64,000 nucleotides of DNA, taken from contig NZ_CP026124.1 of assembly GCF_002902905.1 (NCBI RefSeq), positions 4,464,001 to 4,528,000 on the forward strand, in the 5' to 3' direction. A program made the position numbers and the translations under genes. Shown in pieces: positions 36,842 to 49,536 of the stretch (positions are counted from its first letter, which is position 1; every line of letters starts with the position of its first letter). A model generated the notes under the pieces. The model was not told the DNA's origin and made no database searches. It worked only from the letters and a program-made list of their open reading frames with translations. Source of the stretch: Achromobacter sp. AONIH1. GTDB lineage: Bacteria > Pseudomonadota > Gammaproteobacteria > Burkholderiales > Burkholderiaceae_B.

Positions 36842-37795
36842 GTGCAGAAAACCGCCAAGCCGACCACCCCTTCCCTGCCGCGCGGCATCGCGCTGATCGG
36901 CGCGCCCACCGACATCGGCGCCGGCGCGCGCGGCGCCTCCATGGGACCGGAAGCCCTGCGCGTCGCCGGCCTGGGTCCGGTCATCGAGGCCCAGGGCTTC
37001 GAGGTCGAGGACCGCGGCAATCTGTATGGCCCGGCCAATCCCTGGCAGCCTCCCGTCGACGGCTACCGCCATCTGGCGGAAGTGGCCGCCTGGAACCGCG
37101 CGGTCCACGACGCGGTGCATGCCGAATTGCGCCAGGGCAAGCTGCCCATCCTGCTGGGCGGCGACCACTGCCTGGGCATCGGCTCGATCAGCGCGGTGGC
37201 GCGCCATTGCCGCGACACCGGCAAGAAACTGCGGGTGCTGTGGCTGGACGCGCACGCTGATTTCAACACCCATGCGCTTACCCCCACCGGCAATATCCAT
37301 GGCATGCCGGTAGCCTGCCTGTGCGGCTACGGTCCGGCGGAGATCACCGGCCTGTCCGGCCATCATCCCGACATCGAGGCCGCCTGGGTGCGCCAGATCG
37401 GCATACGCAGCGTGGATCCTGGCGAAAAGCGGCTGGTGCACGAGGCCGGGCTGGAAGTGTTCGACATGCGCTACCTGGACGAAATGGGCATGCGCGCCAC
37501 CATGCAGGCCGCGCTCGCGGGCCTGGACCAGGACACGCACCTGCATGTCAGCTTCGATGTGGATTTCCTGGACCCCGAGATCGCGCCCGGCGTGGGCACC
37601 ACCGTGCCTGGCGGACCGACCTACCGCGAGGCCCAGCTCTGCATGGAGATGATCGCCGACACCGGGCTGATGCGTTCGCTCGACGTGGTCGAACTGAATC
37701 CCGCTTTCGACGTGCGCAACAAGACCGCCGAACTGGCGGTGGACCTGATCGAAAGCCTGTTCGGCAAGTCCACGCTGATGCGGCGCGACGCCTGA
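36842..37795 (+). CDS. rocF: Arginase
   Basis: The 317-residue enzyme starts at GTG 36842, with GGAG nine bases upstream. It hydrolyses L-arginine to ornithine and urea. The binuclear manganese ligands are intact in GGDHCLG, DAHADFNTH and SFDVDFLDP. The GNIHGMP and EVFDMRYLDEMG segments are arginase-like rather than agmatinase-like. The alcohol dehydrogenase gene follows 49 bp downstream, but no clear pathway link is known. Confidence 0.93.
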   Translation: MQKTAKPTTPSLPRGIALIGAPTDIGAGARGASMGPEALRVAGLGPVIEAQGFEVEDRGNLYGPANPWQPPVDGYRHLAEVAAWNRAVHDAVHAELRQGKLPILLGGDHCLGIGSISAVARHCRDTGKKLRVLWLDAHADFNTHALTPTGNIHGMPVACLCGYGPAEITGLSGHHPDIEAAWVRQIGIRSVDPGEKRLVHEAGLEVFDMRYLDEMGMRATMQAALAGLDQDTHLHVSFDVDFLDPEIAPGVGTTVPGGPTYREAQLCMEMIADTGLMRSLDVVELNPAFDVRNKTAELAVDLIESLFGKSTLMRRDA

Positions 37796-37844
37796 CGCTC
37801 CCCTCTTCCGGTCGACAACAAGCAAGCCATAAAGGAGACATGCC

Positions 37845-38906
37845 ATGAAGTGCTATTGCGTGGTCGATTTCCGCGCCCCGCTGCAGGAAATGGACCAGCC
37901 CACGCCCGTGCCGCAAGGCGCGCAGGTGCTGCTCAAGGTCCGTGCCGCCGGCGTCTGCCACAGCGACATCCATCTCTGGGAAGGCGGCTACGACCTGGGT
38001 CAGGGGCGCACGCTGTCGCTCAAGGAACGCGGCGTTACGCTGCCGCTCACCATGGGCCACGAAACCGTCGGCGCGATGGTGTCGGCCGGCCCCGACGCGA
38101 CCGGCCTGCGGCCCGGCGGCAACTACCTGGTCTATCCCTGGATCGGCTGCGGCAACTGCCCGTCGTGCCAGGCGGGCCAGGAGAACCACTGCATGGCCCC
38201 GGCCTGCCTGGGCGTGCACCGCGCCGGCGGCTACGCCGACCACGTGCTCGTGCCGCACTCCCGCTACCTGATCGACATCGGCGACCTGGACCCGGCGCAG
38301 ATCGCGCCCTACGCCTGCTCCGGCCTGACCACCTATGCCGCGCTGAAGAAGATCGGCGAGCAGACCTACCGCCAGCATCCCGTGGTGATCTTCGGCGCGG
38401 GCGGCCTGGGACTGATGTGCCTGACGCTCATCAAGGCGCTCGGCGGCGCCGGCGCCATCGTGGTGGACATCGACCCCGCCAAGCGCCAGGCGGCGCTGGA
38501 GGCAGGCGCGCTGGCGGCCGTCGACGGCGCGGCGCCGGACGCGGCGCAGCAGATCATCAAGGCAGCCGGCGGCAAGCCGGCGCAGGCCGCCATCGACCTG
38601 GTGGGCGCGCCTGCCACCACTTCGCTGGCCTTCGACTTCCTGACCAAGGGCGGCAAGCTCATCATCGTGGGCCTGTTCGGCGGCGGCTCGACGTGGCCGA
38701 TCGCGCTGATTCCCATGAAGGCGCTGTCCATCATCGGTAGCTACGTCGGCAACCTGGCCGAATTGAAGGAGCTGATGGAACTGGTGCGCGCAGGCAAGGT
38801 CCCGCCCATGCCGGTGCACCGCTACGCGTTGGACCAGGCCGACAGCGTGCTGGCCTCGCTGCGGGCCGGCAAGGTGGTGGGCCGCGCGGTGCTCACGACG
38901 GCTTGA
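37845..38906 (+). CDS. Zinc-dependent alcohol dehydrogenase
   Basis: The 353-residue medium-chain dehydrogenase has catalytic zinc ligands in GVCHSDIHLWEGG and MGHE. Structural zinc is bound by GCGNCPSCQAGQENHC, and the Rossmann loop is FGAGGLGLMC. A strong AAGGAGA site precedes the ATG at 37845. The substrate is not clear from sequence. An insertion around YDLGQGRTLSLKERG near residue 50 sets it apart from simple ethanol dehydrogenases. Confidence 0.9.
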   Translation: MKCYCVVDFRAPLQEMDQPTPVPQGAQVLLKVRAAGVCHSDIHLWEGGYDLGQGRTLSLKERGVTLPLTMGHETVGAMVSAGPDATGLRPGGNYLVYPWIGCGNCPSCQAGQENHCMAPACLGVHRAGGYADHVLVPHSRYLIDIGDLDPAQIAPYACSGLTTYAALKKIGEQTYRQHPVVIFGAGGLGLMCLTLIKALGGAGAIVVDIDPAKRQAALEAGALAAVDGAAPDAAQQIIKAAGGKPAQAAIDLVGAPATTSLAFDFLTKGGKLIIVGLFGGGSTWPIALIPMKALSIIGSYVGNLAELKELMELVRAGKVPPMPVHRYALDQADSVLASLRAGKVVGRAVLTTA

Positions 38907-39054
38907 GCGCCAGCGCCTGCCGCGGCCAGGCGAACGGACGTGGCGGCGGGGTGCAAGCCGGATCGATCGCCGGCGCGCAGAGCGCCGGCGCCGAATGCCA
39001 TATCATAGGCACCGGCGGCTCCGCCCAAACGACTCTTCGAACCCAGGACCAGCA

Positions 39055-39432
39055 ATGACAGACCGGCAGCTCACGATACTCGCGGCATTGAACCTCATGG
39101 TGGCCGTGGGCGCGGGCGCCTTCGGCGCGCACGGGCTCAAGCGCATCGTCAGCCCCGAGCTGCTCGCCGTCTGGCAGACGGGCGTGCTGTACCATCTGAT
39201 CCATGCGCTGGGCATTTTGGCGGTCGCCCTGCTCGGCGCGCGCTATGGCTCGCCCCTGTTGTCGGCCGCCGGTCTGGTGATGTTCGCCGGCATCGTGCTT
39301 TTTTCCGGCAGCCTGTATCTGCTCGCGCTGACCGGCACGCACTGGCTGGGCGCGGTCACGCCGCTGGGCGGCGTCGCCTTCCTGGCCTCCTGGGCCATGG
39401 TTGCGCTGGCCGCCTACCGCAGCCAGGGCTGA
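39055..39432 (+). CDS. DUF423 family small membrane protein
   Basis: The 125-residue protein has four hydrophobic segments. It carries the family signatures GAGAFGAHGLKR near the N-terminus, WQTGVLYHLIHALG, and FSGSLYLLALTG. The start MTDRQLTILAALN gives the normal family length. Function is unknown; homologues include YgdD of Escherichia coli. Confidence 0.9.
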   Translation: MTDRQLTILAALNLMVAVGAGAFGAHGLKRIVSPELLAVWQTGVLYHLIHALGILAVALLGARYGSPLLSAAGLVMFAGIVLFSGSLYLLALTGTHWLGAVTPLGGVAFLASWAMVALAAYRSQG

Positions 39433-39531
39433 ACGCCCGGCCAGCTCGCGCCGGCCCTTGCGCTGGCGCCCTGCATCCAAGCCCTCCCTTCGTACGGCGC
39501 CAGGAATCGCCGTGATCCGCTGCTCCCGCCC

Positions 39532-40434
39532 ATGTCCTCCGCCACCCTGCCTACCGCCCGTCCCTCTTCCGCCGCCGCCGGCATCGCCTGTGTGATGGCC
39601 GGCATCTTCTTCCTTACGCTCAGCGATGCCAACGCCAAGTGGCTGGGCGCCAGCTATCACCCGCTGCAAATCCTGTTCCTGCGGGCGCTGATCGCCCTGC
39701 CGGTGGTCACGGCGCTGGCGCTATGGCTGGGCGGCCGCCGCGTCTTGCGCACCGGGCATCTGCGCCTGCACCTGGCGCGCGGCGCGATCAACGTGGTGTC
39801 GGCCTGTTGTTTCTACCTCGGCCTGAATTCCTTGCCATTGGCCGAGGCGACGGCGATCGCCTTCGCCGCGCCGCTGTTCGTGACGGCGTTGTCGGTGTTC
39901 GTGCTGAAAGAGCGCGTCGACAGCCGCCGCTGGCTGGCGGTGCTGGCGGGCTTCGCAGGCGTGCTGATCATCGTGCGGCCCGGCACCGATGCATTCCAGG
40001 CCGCCACGCTGCTGCCGCTGACCACTGCGATGCTGTACGCGGTCATGATGACCACGGCGCGCGGCATCAGCCCCAGCGAAGGCATGCTCACCACCACCTT
40101 CTACATCGTGGCCGGCCAGTTCCTGTGCAGCATCCTCACCCTGCCCTGGGTCTGGCAGGCGCCGGCCATCGGCGACCTGCCCTATTTCGCGGGCGTGGCG
40201 CTGTTCAGCACGCTGGGGCTGACGCTGATCACGCAGGCGTTCCGCATCGCCCCGGCCTCCGTGGTGGCGCCGTTCGACTACACCGGCCTGATCTGGGCCA
40301 CCGTGCTGGGCTGGGTGTTCTGGCGCGAGGCGCCCGACGCGCTGGCCTATCTGGGCGCCGCCTTCATCGCCGGCAGCGGCATCTACATCGCCTTGCGCGA
40401 GGCTCGCTCGAAGCCGCGCCGCGGCAAGCGCTGA
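39532..40434 (+). CDS. DMT superfamily (EamA) transporter
   Basis: The 300-residue protein has ten hydrophobic segments in two EamA repeats, with LSDANAKWLGASYHPLQILF in the first and FDYTGLIWATVLGWVFWREA in the second. Proteins of this type export amino acids, nucleosides or other metabolites. The substrate cannot be inferred. It ends 6 bp before the convergent glutathione S-transferase gene. Confidence 0.9.
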   Translation: MSSATLPTARPSSAAAGIACVMAGIFFLTLSDANAKWLGASYHPLQILFLRALIALPVVTALALWLGGRRVLRTGHLRLHLARGAINVVSACCFYLGLNSLPLAEATAIAFAAPLFVTALSVFVLKERVDSRRWLAVLAGFAGVLIIVRPGTDAFQAATLLPLTTAMLYAVMMTTARGISPSEGMLTTTFYIVAGQFLCSILTLPWVWQAPAIGDLPYFAGVALFSTLGLTLITQAFRIAPASVVAPFDYTGLIWATVLGWVFWREAPDALAYLGAAFIAGSGIYIALREARSKPRRGKR

Positions 40435-40440
40435 GGCGCG

Positions 40441-41079
40441 CTATTCGGTGGGCGGAGGGAAGTTGCGACGCAGCGCGCGAGCCACGGCCGGATTGCGTCC
40501 CGCCTCGCGCGCCACCGCCGTCAAGGCCGGGCAGACCGATTCAAACCAGGCCGGCCCCGGACGCCAGCGCGTCATCACGGCCACGTACAGGTCCAGCGCC
40601 GAAAACCGCTCGCCCAGCATGTGCGGCGCGCCGGCCTGCCGCTCCAGCTCCTGCCACAGTTCGGCGCGGCGCGTGTGCACGCGCTCGCGCAGCAGGTCGG
40701 CGGGCGCGCCTTCCGTGGTCCATTGCGGCGGATTGTCGCCATAGGTGAAGGTAGGATAGATGGCCGCGACCAACCGGATCAGCAGGTTCAGGAAGCGCGC
40801 GCGCTCGGGCTGGTCGGGCAACGGCGCCAGGCCGGCCTGCGGCGCCACGTCGTGCAGATGCAGGATCATGGCCGCGCTTTCTGTCATGACCTCACCGTCC
40901 GGCGTCACCAGCGTCGGCACCTGGCCTAGCGGATTCAGGCGCAGCAGGCGGTCGCGCTGCGGCCCCGGCTTCAGGTAAGGCACGTCTTCCAGCGTGTACG
41001 GCACATTGGCCAGCGCCAGCGCCATCTCGACGATGGCGGAACCGCAGCCGGCCGATCCGATCAGTTCGTAGGTCTTCAT
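40441..41079 (-). CDS. Glutathione S-transferase family protein
   Basis: The 212-residue protein has an N-terminal thioredoxin-like domain (MKTYELIGSAGCGSAIVEMA; NPLGQVPTLVTPDGEVMTES holds the cis-Pro and glutathione-gamma-glutamyl site). An all-helical C-terminal domain with FSALDLYVAVMTRWRPGP follows. It lies 4 bp after the sugar dehydrogenase gene and is probably co-transcribed. The substrate is unknown. Confidence 0.88.
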   Translation of the reverse strand: MKTYELIGSAGCGSAIVEMALALANVPYTLEDVPYLKPGPQRDRLLRLNPLGQVPTLVTPDGEVMTESAAMILHLHDVAPQAGLAPLPDQPERARFLNLLIRLVAAIYPTFTYGDNPPQWTTEGAPADLLRERVHTRRAELWQELERQAGAPHMLGERFSALDLYVAVMTRWRPGPAWFESVCPALTAVAREAGRNPAVARALRRNFPPPTE

Positions 41080-41083
41080 GGCT

Positions 41084-42253
41084 TCATCCCCCCGCCGGCG
41101 CGATGCGCAGCAGCTCGCCCGGCGATTCGTCCGTCAATACATACACATGGCCGTCCGGTCCGACCCGCACGTCCCGGATCCGCTTGCCGCGCTCGCCCAG
41201 CAGGCGTTCCTGCGCCACCACCTTGTCGCCGTCCAGCGTCAGCCGGATCAGATTACGCTCGGCCAGCGCGCCGATGAAGAGCGAATGACGCCAGGCCGGA
41301 AACCTGGGCGCGTCGTAGAACGCCATGCCGCTGATGGCGGGCGACTTCGGCCACCAATACAGCGGCGACTCCATGCCCGGCAGCGTCTGGCCGCGCGCCT
41401 CGGGGATGGGCTGGCCGGAATAGTCGATGCCGTAGGTCGCCAGGGGCCAGCCGTAGTTCAGCCCCGGCTTGATCAGATTGACCTCGTCGCCGCCGCGCGG
41501 CCCATGCTCGCTTTCCCACAGCTCGCCGGACCAGGGGTTCAACGCCATGCCCTGCGGATTGCGGTGGCCATAGGACCAGATCTCGGGGCGCGCGCCGGCC
41601 TTGCCCACGAAGGGATTGTCCGGCGGCACCGAGCCGTCGGCCCGGATGCGCACCACCTTGCCCTGCAGCTTGCCCAGGTCTTGCGCGGTGGAGCGCTGGT
41701 TGTTCTCGCCCAGCGCGATGTAAAGATGCCCTTTGCCGTCCAGCACCAGGCGGGAACCGAAATGCAGCCCCTCGGACAGCTTGGGCTCCTGCCGGAACAG
41801 GACGCGGAAATCCTCCAGGCGGGCCCCGTCATCGGCCAGACGGCCGCGCCCCACGGCTGTACCGGCGCGGCCGTCGCCGGCCTCGGCATAGGACAGGTAG
41901 ACCAGGCGGTCCTTGGCGAAATCCGGCGACAAGGCCACGTCGAGCAGGCCGCCCTGCCCCTGCGCGGCCACCTTGGGTACGCCTTTTAAGGGCGCGGACA
42001 GGCCGCCGGGAATGCGCAGCAGCCGCAGATTGCCGGGGCGTTCGGTGATGAGGATGCCGCCATCGGGCAGAAAGGCCATGGCCCAGGGATGTTCCAGGCC
42101 GCCCGCCACGGGCGTGACCTGGGTCGGCGCGGCGGGCGGGATCCCGGTGCCGGCCGACACCGGCTCGGCGCGCGCGGTTGCGGACCAGGCGCAGGCCGCA
42201 AGCACGGCGCCGGAAAGGAAGACGGACAGCGTTGCGGCGGCACGAGGCGGCAT
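41084..42253 (-). CDS. PQQ-dependent sugar dehydrogenase (Asd/YliI-like), exported
   Basis: The 389-residue protein has an N-terminal export signal. LAAC near residue 20 could be a lipobox, with cleavage at TARA/EP as the alternative. The beta-propeller shows GGLEHPWAMAFLPDGGILIT, GLLDVALSPDF, GHRNPQGMALNPWSGELW and EHGPRGGDEVN, all typical of soluble aldose dehydrogenases. I prefer ATG 42253 because GGAG then lies six bases upstream; ATG 42259 would leave no spacer. It oxidises sugars in the periplasm if supplied with PQQ. Confidence 0.9.
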   Translation of the reverse strand: MPPRAAATLSVFLSGAVLAACAWSATARAEPVSAGTGIPPAAPTQVTPVAGGLEHPWAMAFLPDGGILITERPGNLRLLRIPGGLSAPLKGVPKVAAQGQGGLLDVALSPDFAKDRLVYLSYAEAGDGRAGTAVGRGRLADDGARLEDFRVLFRQEPKLSEGLHFGSRLVLDGKGHLYIALGENNQRSTAQDLGKLQGKVVRIRADGSVPPDNPFVGKAGARPEIWSYGHRNPQGMALNPWSGELWESEHGPRGGDEVNLIKPGLNYGWPLATYGIDYSGQPIPEARGQTLPGMESPLYWWPKSPAISGMAFYDAPRFPAWRHSLFIGALAERNLIRLTLDGDKVVAQERLLGERGKRIRDVRVGPDGHVYVLTDESPGELLRIAPAGG

Positions 42254-42440
42254 GGTCATCTCCGGCTACGGCATGGGCGCATGGCGAATGGCGCGGCGTC
42301 CGTCGGACGATCCCGGCGCGAGGCGGCGGACGCGGCGGTATATATCGTGGGGCTATCACGCATCGTCGCCACATGAGTGGCGTACCATATGCGGCAAGGA
42401 CGGGTCGCCTCCCGCCCTGCCCCACAGGAGACGCCTTCAA

Positions 42441-43055
42441 ATGAAACTGTACTACATGCCTGGCGCATGCTCGCTCGCTTCCCACATCGTGCTGGAATGG
42501 CTGGGCAAGCCCTATGAAACGCACAAGCTCAGCCGCGACGAGCTCAAGGGTCCGGAATTCCTGAAGATCAATCCGCTGGGCGCGGTCCCCGCGCTGGCCG
42601 ACGGCGACTGGACCCTGACGCAGAACGTCGCCATCCTCGAATACCTGGCCGAACAGGCCCCGCAAAGCAAGCTGATGGGCGACGGCAGCGCGCGCTCCCG
42701 CGCCGAAGTACGCCGCTGGCTGGGCTTCATCAACTCCGACCTGCACAAGACCTTCTCGCTGGTCTTCGCGCCGATGCGCTTCCTGTCCGAGGAAGGCGCG
42801 CAGAAGGAACTGGCCGCCAACGCGTCCAAGCTGCTCTCCAAGCTGTTCGCGCAGCTCGATGCCCAGCTGGCCGGCAAGTCCTACCTGGTGGGCGCCGACC
42901 CCAGCGTGGCCGATGCCTATCTCTACGTGGTGCTGACCTGGGCGCATGGCAAGCAGGTCGACCTGACCGGCCTGGACAATCTGGCCGCGTTCTTCAAGCG
43001 CATGCAGGAAAACAGCGGCGTGAAGGCCGCTCGCAAGGCCGAAGGCCTGGAGTAA
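42441..43055 (+). CDS. gstA: Beta-class glutathione S-transferase
   Basis: The 204-residue enzyme begins MKLYYMPGACSLASHIVL. It has the Cys10 that defines bacterial beta-class enzymes and forms a mixed disulphide with glutathione. NPLGAVPALADGDWTLTQ and the helical SVADAYLYVVLTWA segment support the family. CAGGAG lies a little far (about 11 bases) from the ATG. It is divergent from the sugar dehydrogenase and separated from it by about 190 bp. Confidence 0.92.
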   Translation: MKLYYMPGACSLASHIVLEWLGKPYETHKLSRDELKGPEFLKINPLGAVPALADGDWTLTQNVAILEYLAEQAPQSKLMGDGSARSRAEVRRWLGFINSDLHKTFSLVFAPMRFLSEEGAQKELAANASKLLSKLFAQLDAQLAGKSYLVGADPSVADAYLYVVLTWAHGKQVDLTGLDNLAAFFKRMQENSGVKAARKAEGLE

Positions 43056-43274
43056 GCCCGCCGCGCGACGCAGGCCCGCCAGCGGGCCCGCGCCGGGCAG
43101 GCGTATGATGGCGGCTTGGCGCCGCCTGGGCGCCGCGGCATGCGGCGCCCTCGTTCAGCGAGCGGTCAGGTGCGGGCAGCGATGCCCTTGCCCTGCCGGT
43201 TCGCGGAACATCGCGGCATGCCAGAGGCCGGGCCGCTTTCCGAGCCCGGCGCGGCACCGCTTCGGAGTCTTAAA

Positions 43275-44018
43275 GTGAATAGCTTTTCCCAGGGTTGTTA
43301 CCTGGGTGTATTGGGCGGCATGGGCCCCATGGCCGGCGCCGCTTTCGCCTTGCGCCTGGCGGCGCTCACGCCCGCCGATGTCGACCAGCAGCACATTCCC
43401 ACACTGCTGCGCAACGATCCCCGCATCCCCGACCGCTCCAGCGCCTACATGGCCGGCGGCGAGAATCCCCTGCCCTACATGGTCGAAGGCGTGCGCTTCC
43501 TGGAACGCGCGGGCGCGCAGTTGATCGCCATCCCGTGCAATACCGCGCACCTCTGGTATGACCAGATCACGGCCGCCACCCGGCTGCCGGTGCTGCACAT
43601 CATCGAGGCGGTCATCGACGACCTGCGCCGGCTCGGCCTGCCCAAGGGCCGCATCGGGCTGATGGGCACCGCGGCCACGCTCAAGCTGGGCCTGTACCAG
43701 CGCCATCTCGAGGCACAGGGCTATGAATGCCTGGTGCCCGACGAGGACGAGGTCGAGCGCTATTGCATGGGCTCGATCCGCGCCGTGAAAGGCAATCAGC
43801 TCGAACAGGCCTACTCGCCGGCGGCCGAGTGCATCGCGCGCCTGAAGGCGCGCGGCGCCGACGCCGTGGTCCTGGGCTGCACCGAGCTGCCGCTGGCCGT
43901 GCCGCACGCGCTGCGTCCCGGCCTGGGCATCACGCTCACCGATTCGATCGATGCGCTGGCGCGCGCCGCCATCGACCGCTACCTGGCCGACGCGCCGCAC
44001 GCCCGCATCGCGGCCTGA
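43275..44018 (+). CDS. Aspartate/glutamate racemase family protein
   Basis: The 247-residue protein starts at GTG 43275, with GGAG eight bases upstream. It has the two catalytic cysteines of PLP-independent racemases in IPCNTAHLW and GCTELPLA, and the N-terminal GVLGGMGPMAG loop. It probably interconverts L- and D-aspartate or a related acidic amino acid. It runs convergent to the liv operon. Confidence 0.9.
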   Translation: MNSFSQGCYLGVLGGMGPMAGAAFALRLAALTPADVDQQHIPTLLRNDPRIPDRSSAYMAGGENPLPYMVEGVRFLERAGAQLIAIPCNTAHLWYDQITAATRLPVLHIIEAVIDDLRRLGLPKGRIGLMGTAATLKLGLYQRHLEAQGYECLVPDEDEVERYCMGSIRAVKGNQLEQAYSPAAECIARLKARGADAVVLGCTELPLAVPHALRPGLGITLTDSIDALARAAIDRYLADAPHARIAA

Positions 44019-44047
44019 GCCGCCCTCCCTTCCCCCGCATCCCGGAT

Positions 44048-44073
44048 AAAAAAAAGCGCACCTCGCGGTGCGC
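44048..44073 (-). terminator. Rho-independent terminator of the liv operon
   Basis: On the minus strand GCGCACC pairs with GGTGCGC over a 4-nt loop and is followed by eight T residues. It lies 26 bp after the livF stop codon. Confidence 0.92.
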
Positions 44074-44098
44074 CCACTCCCTTCGCGGGGGAAATTGG

Positions 44099-44800
<702 letters not shown>

Positions 44801-45564
44801 TTATTCCTCCCCCAGGTACGCCTTGATGACGCGCTCGTCGTTGCGCACCTGCTCGGGGGTGCCGGTAGTGATGGGCTTGCCGTGCTCCATGACCAGGATG
44901 CGGTCGGAGATGCCCATGATCAGGCTCATGTCGTGCTCGATGAGCAGCACCGCCACGCCGAACTCGCGGCGCAGCTGGTCGATGAGCGATTGCAGATCGC
45001 GCTTTTCCTGCGGGTTCAGGCCGGCGGCCGGCTCGTCCAGCATGAGCAGGCGCGGCTTGGTGATCATGCAGCGCGCGATCTCCAGGCGGCGTTGGTGGCC
45101 GTAGGCCAGGTTGCCGGCCTCGCGGTTGGCGAACTCGCGCAGGCCCATGAAGTCCAGCCATTGCGCCGCGCGCGCCAGCGCATCGGCTTCCGACTGGCGA
45201 TAGGACTTGAGCTTGAGCAGGCCCGGCAGCAGGCGCGCCTCGACCTGGGTGTGCTGGGCGACCAGCAGGTTTTCCAACACGGTCAGCTGCTTGAACAGGC
45301 GCACGTTCTGGAACGTGCGCACCAGCCCGTGGCGCGCGACCTTGTGGCTGGGCAGGCCGGTGATGGCCTTGCCGTCCATCAGGATCTCGCCCGCGGTGGG
45401 CGCGTAAAAACCGCCCACGCAGTTGAACACCGTGGTCTTGCCGGCCCCGTTCGGGCCGATGATGGCGAATACCTCGTCGGATTTGACTTCGAAGGCCACG
45501 CTGTCGACGGCCAGCAGACCGCCGAACCGCATGGTCAGTCCGGATACTTTAAGCAACGCCTCGC

Positions 45565-45568
<4 letters not shown>
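44801..45568 (-). CDS. livG: Branched-chain amino acid ABC transporter ATP-binding protein LivG
   Basis: The 255-residue ATPase starts [17 protein letters not shown] at ATG 45568 and overlaps the livM stop by 4 bp. Walker [10 protein letters not shown], the LivG-type signature [13 protein letters not shown], Walker [14 protein letters not shown] and the switch [10 protein letters not shown] are present. The long segment between Walker A and the signature is typical of LivG. Confidence 0.95.
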
Positions 45569-47726
<2,158 letters not shown>

Positions 47727-47918
47727 TATTTCTCTGTGCTCCAAATAGTTCCGGCTCCGGTAGTGAGACCCGGAGCCGGAAACCTGGGCGTATTTTATAA
47801 GGGCCTGCCATCGGCGCCTGCCGGCCGCACAGCGCTTTTGGCGCTTCGCTACGCGGATTACGGCATGACGGCAAGGACAGGCCCTACACGCCGGCACCAC
47901 GCCGGCGGGATCGCGAGT

Positions 47919-49034
47919 TTACAGCTGGGTCTTCTTTCCGTTCTTGTCCCACTTGTAGACGGCGAACTCGAAGTTCTTCAAATCACCCTTGGCGTCGTAC
48001 TCGACCTTGCCGATGCCGGTGTTGAAGGTGGTCTTGTGCATGTAGTCGGCCACCTTGGCGGGATCTTCGCCCACCGCGGTGATGCTGTCGGCCAGGATCT
48101 GGACGGCGGCATAGGCCGGCATCTGGAAGGCGCCGTCCGGATCGCGCTTGGCGTCCTTGAAGGCCTTGACGATGCTTTCGTTGCCCGGCAGCTTGGTGAA
48201 GTCGGCGGGCAGCGTGACCAGCAGGCCTTCGATGGCCGGGCCGGCGATCGCCACCAGGTCCTGGTTGGCGGTGCCTTCCGGACCCATGAACTGGACCTTC
48301 AGGCCCTGTTCGCGCGACTGGCGCAGCAGCAGGCCCAGCTCGGGGTGGTAGCCGCCGAAGTAGACCAGGTCCACGCCGGCCGACTTGAGCTTGGTGATGA
48401 TGGCCGAATAGTCGCTGTCGCCGACGTTGATGCCTTCGAACAGCGCGACGTTCACGCCTTCCTTGGTCAGCGTGTCCTTGACCTGGGTGGCCACGCCCGA
48501 GCCGTAGGTCTGCTTGTCATGCAGCACGGCAACCTTCTGCGGCTTGAGGGTCTTGGCGATGTAGCGGGCGGCATACGGACCTTGCTGGTCGTCGCGGCCG
48601 ATCGTGCGGAAGAAATAGTGCGGCTTGATGGTGTCGGTCACCAGCGGCGAGGTGGCGCCCGGAGTGATGCCGACGATGCCTTCCTGTTCGTAGACGTTCA
48701 CGGCGGCCACGGTCACGCCCGAGCACGCATGCGCCACGGCGAACTTGGCACCGGAGTTGACCACGCGGTTGGCGGCCGGCACGGCCTGCTTCGGTTCGCA
48801 GCCGTCGTCGATGAGGATGGGTTCGAGCTTCTTGCCCTTGACGCCGCCCTTGGCGTTGATCGTTTCGATGGCGGTCAGCGCGCCAGCCTGGATCTGGTCG
48901 CCGTACTGGGTGTTGGGGCCGGTCATCGGCTGGGGGATGCCGATCTTGATGGTGTCGGCGGCATGCACGGAACCTGCCAGGGCAAGCGCCCCAAGCGCGA
49001 CGGCTACCGGGGTAAGGCGATGCAGAAACTTCAT
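47919..49034 (-). CDS. livK: Branched-chain amino acid binding protein LivK/BraC
   Basis: The 371-residue periplasmic protein has a signal peptide ending in VHAAD (about residue 24). The mature part contains IKIGIPQPMTGPNTQYGDQI, DDGCEPKQAVPAANRVVN and IGRDDQQGPYAARYI, characteristic of type I Leu/Ile/Val-binding proteins. It is the first gene of the liv operon. A close paralogue lies at 60102-61229. Confidence 0.95.
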   Translation of the reverse strand: MKFLHRLTPVAVALGALALAGSVHAADTIKIGIPQPMTGPNTQYGDQIQAGALTAIETINAKGGVKGKKLEPILIDDGCEPKQAVPAANRVVNSGAKFAVAHACSGVTVAAVNVYEQEGIVGITPGATSPLVTDTIKPHYFFRTIGRDDQQGPYAARYIAKTLKPQKVAVLHDKQTYGSGVATQVKDTLTKEGVNVALFEGINVGDSDYSAIITKLKSAGVDLVYFGGYHPELGLLLRQSREQGLKVQFMGPEGTANQDLVAIAGPAIEGLLVTLPADFTKLPGNESIVKAFKDAKRDPDGAFQMPAYAAVQILADSITAVGEDPAKVADYMHKTTFNTGIGKVEYDAKGDLKNFEFAVYKWDKNGKKTQL

Positions 49035-49493
49035 GCGTAGTTCTCCAGCGAGGTTTTGAGCGGCTCGGACCGGTCCGAATTCGCGGGAGGGTGCCCCGTG
49101 ATTCGTGCCGCGCGTTGCCGGCTTCTTGGGCGAAAACACGATGTGGGCGGTATTCTGGAAGCAAGCCGCCGCACTGTCACTGCGTGTAATCCCCAATATT
49201 TGCGGAGAAATCTTTAATCGTGCCGCATCGAGGCTACAAGCCCGTGAAATCGCAGGGAAAATCGCGATCCGGCCTTGTTTATCCCCTTGCGCGTCAGCGC
49301 CGTTTCAGCATCTGCGCTTTGCGAAAAATCATTATCTGAGCCCGCGTATTCGCATTTAAATACAGTCCTTACGCAAGACTTACGGATAATAATTAGCGTG
49401 TTAATCCTGCGCGTTCGCGCCCGGAATATATCGATCGGTTTCAATAATGTCCGCGCGATGCCATACGCCAAGGCGCGCGCGGCCCCGAATGAC
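49035..49493. promoter_or_regulatory. AT-richer upstream region of livK
   Basis: This 459-bp stretch has no supported gene. From about 49180 to 49460 its GC content is clearly below that of the surroundings, with TTTAAATAC, ATAATAATTAG and GGAATATATCG runs. A promoter and leader for livK are expected here. I cannot point to one definite operator. Confidence 0.45.
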
Positions 49494-49515
49494 AAAAGGC
49501 GGCCCGCAGGCCGCC
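49494..49515 (-). terminator. Rho-independent terminator of the proC-yhhQ operon
   Basis: On the minus strand GGCGGCC pairs with GGCCGCC over a 4-nt loop, followed by TTTTGTC. It lies 22 bp beyond the yhhQ stop codon. Confidence 0.85.
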
Positions 49516-49536
49516 TCTTCCCTGCCCCGCCCGGCT

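Noticed and set aside
41913..43055. A longer N-terminal version of the beta-class glutathione S-transferase
   Set aside because: The extra 176 codons are antisense to the sugar dehydrogenase gene. The ATG at 42441 gives the normal family start with Cys10.
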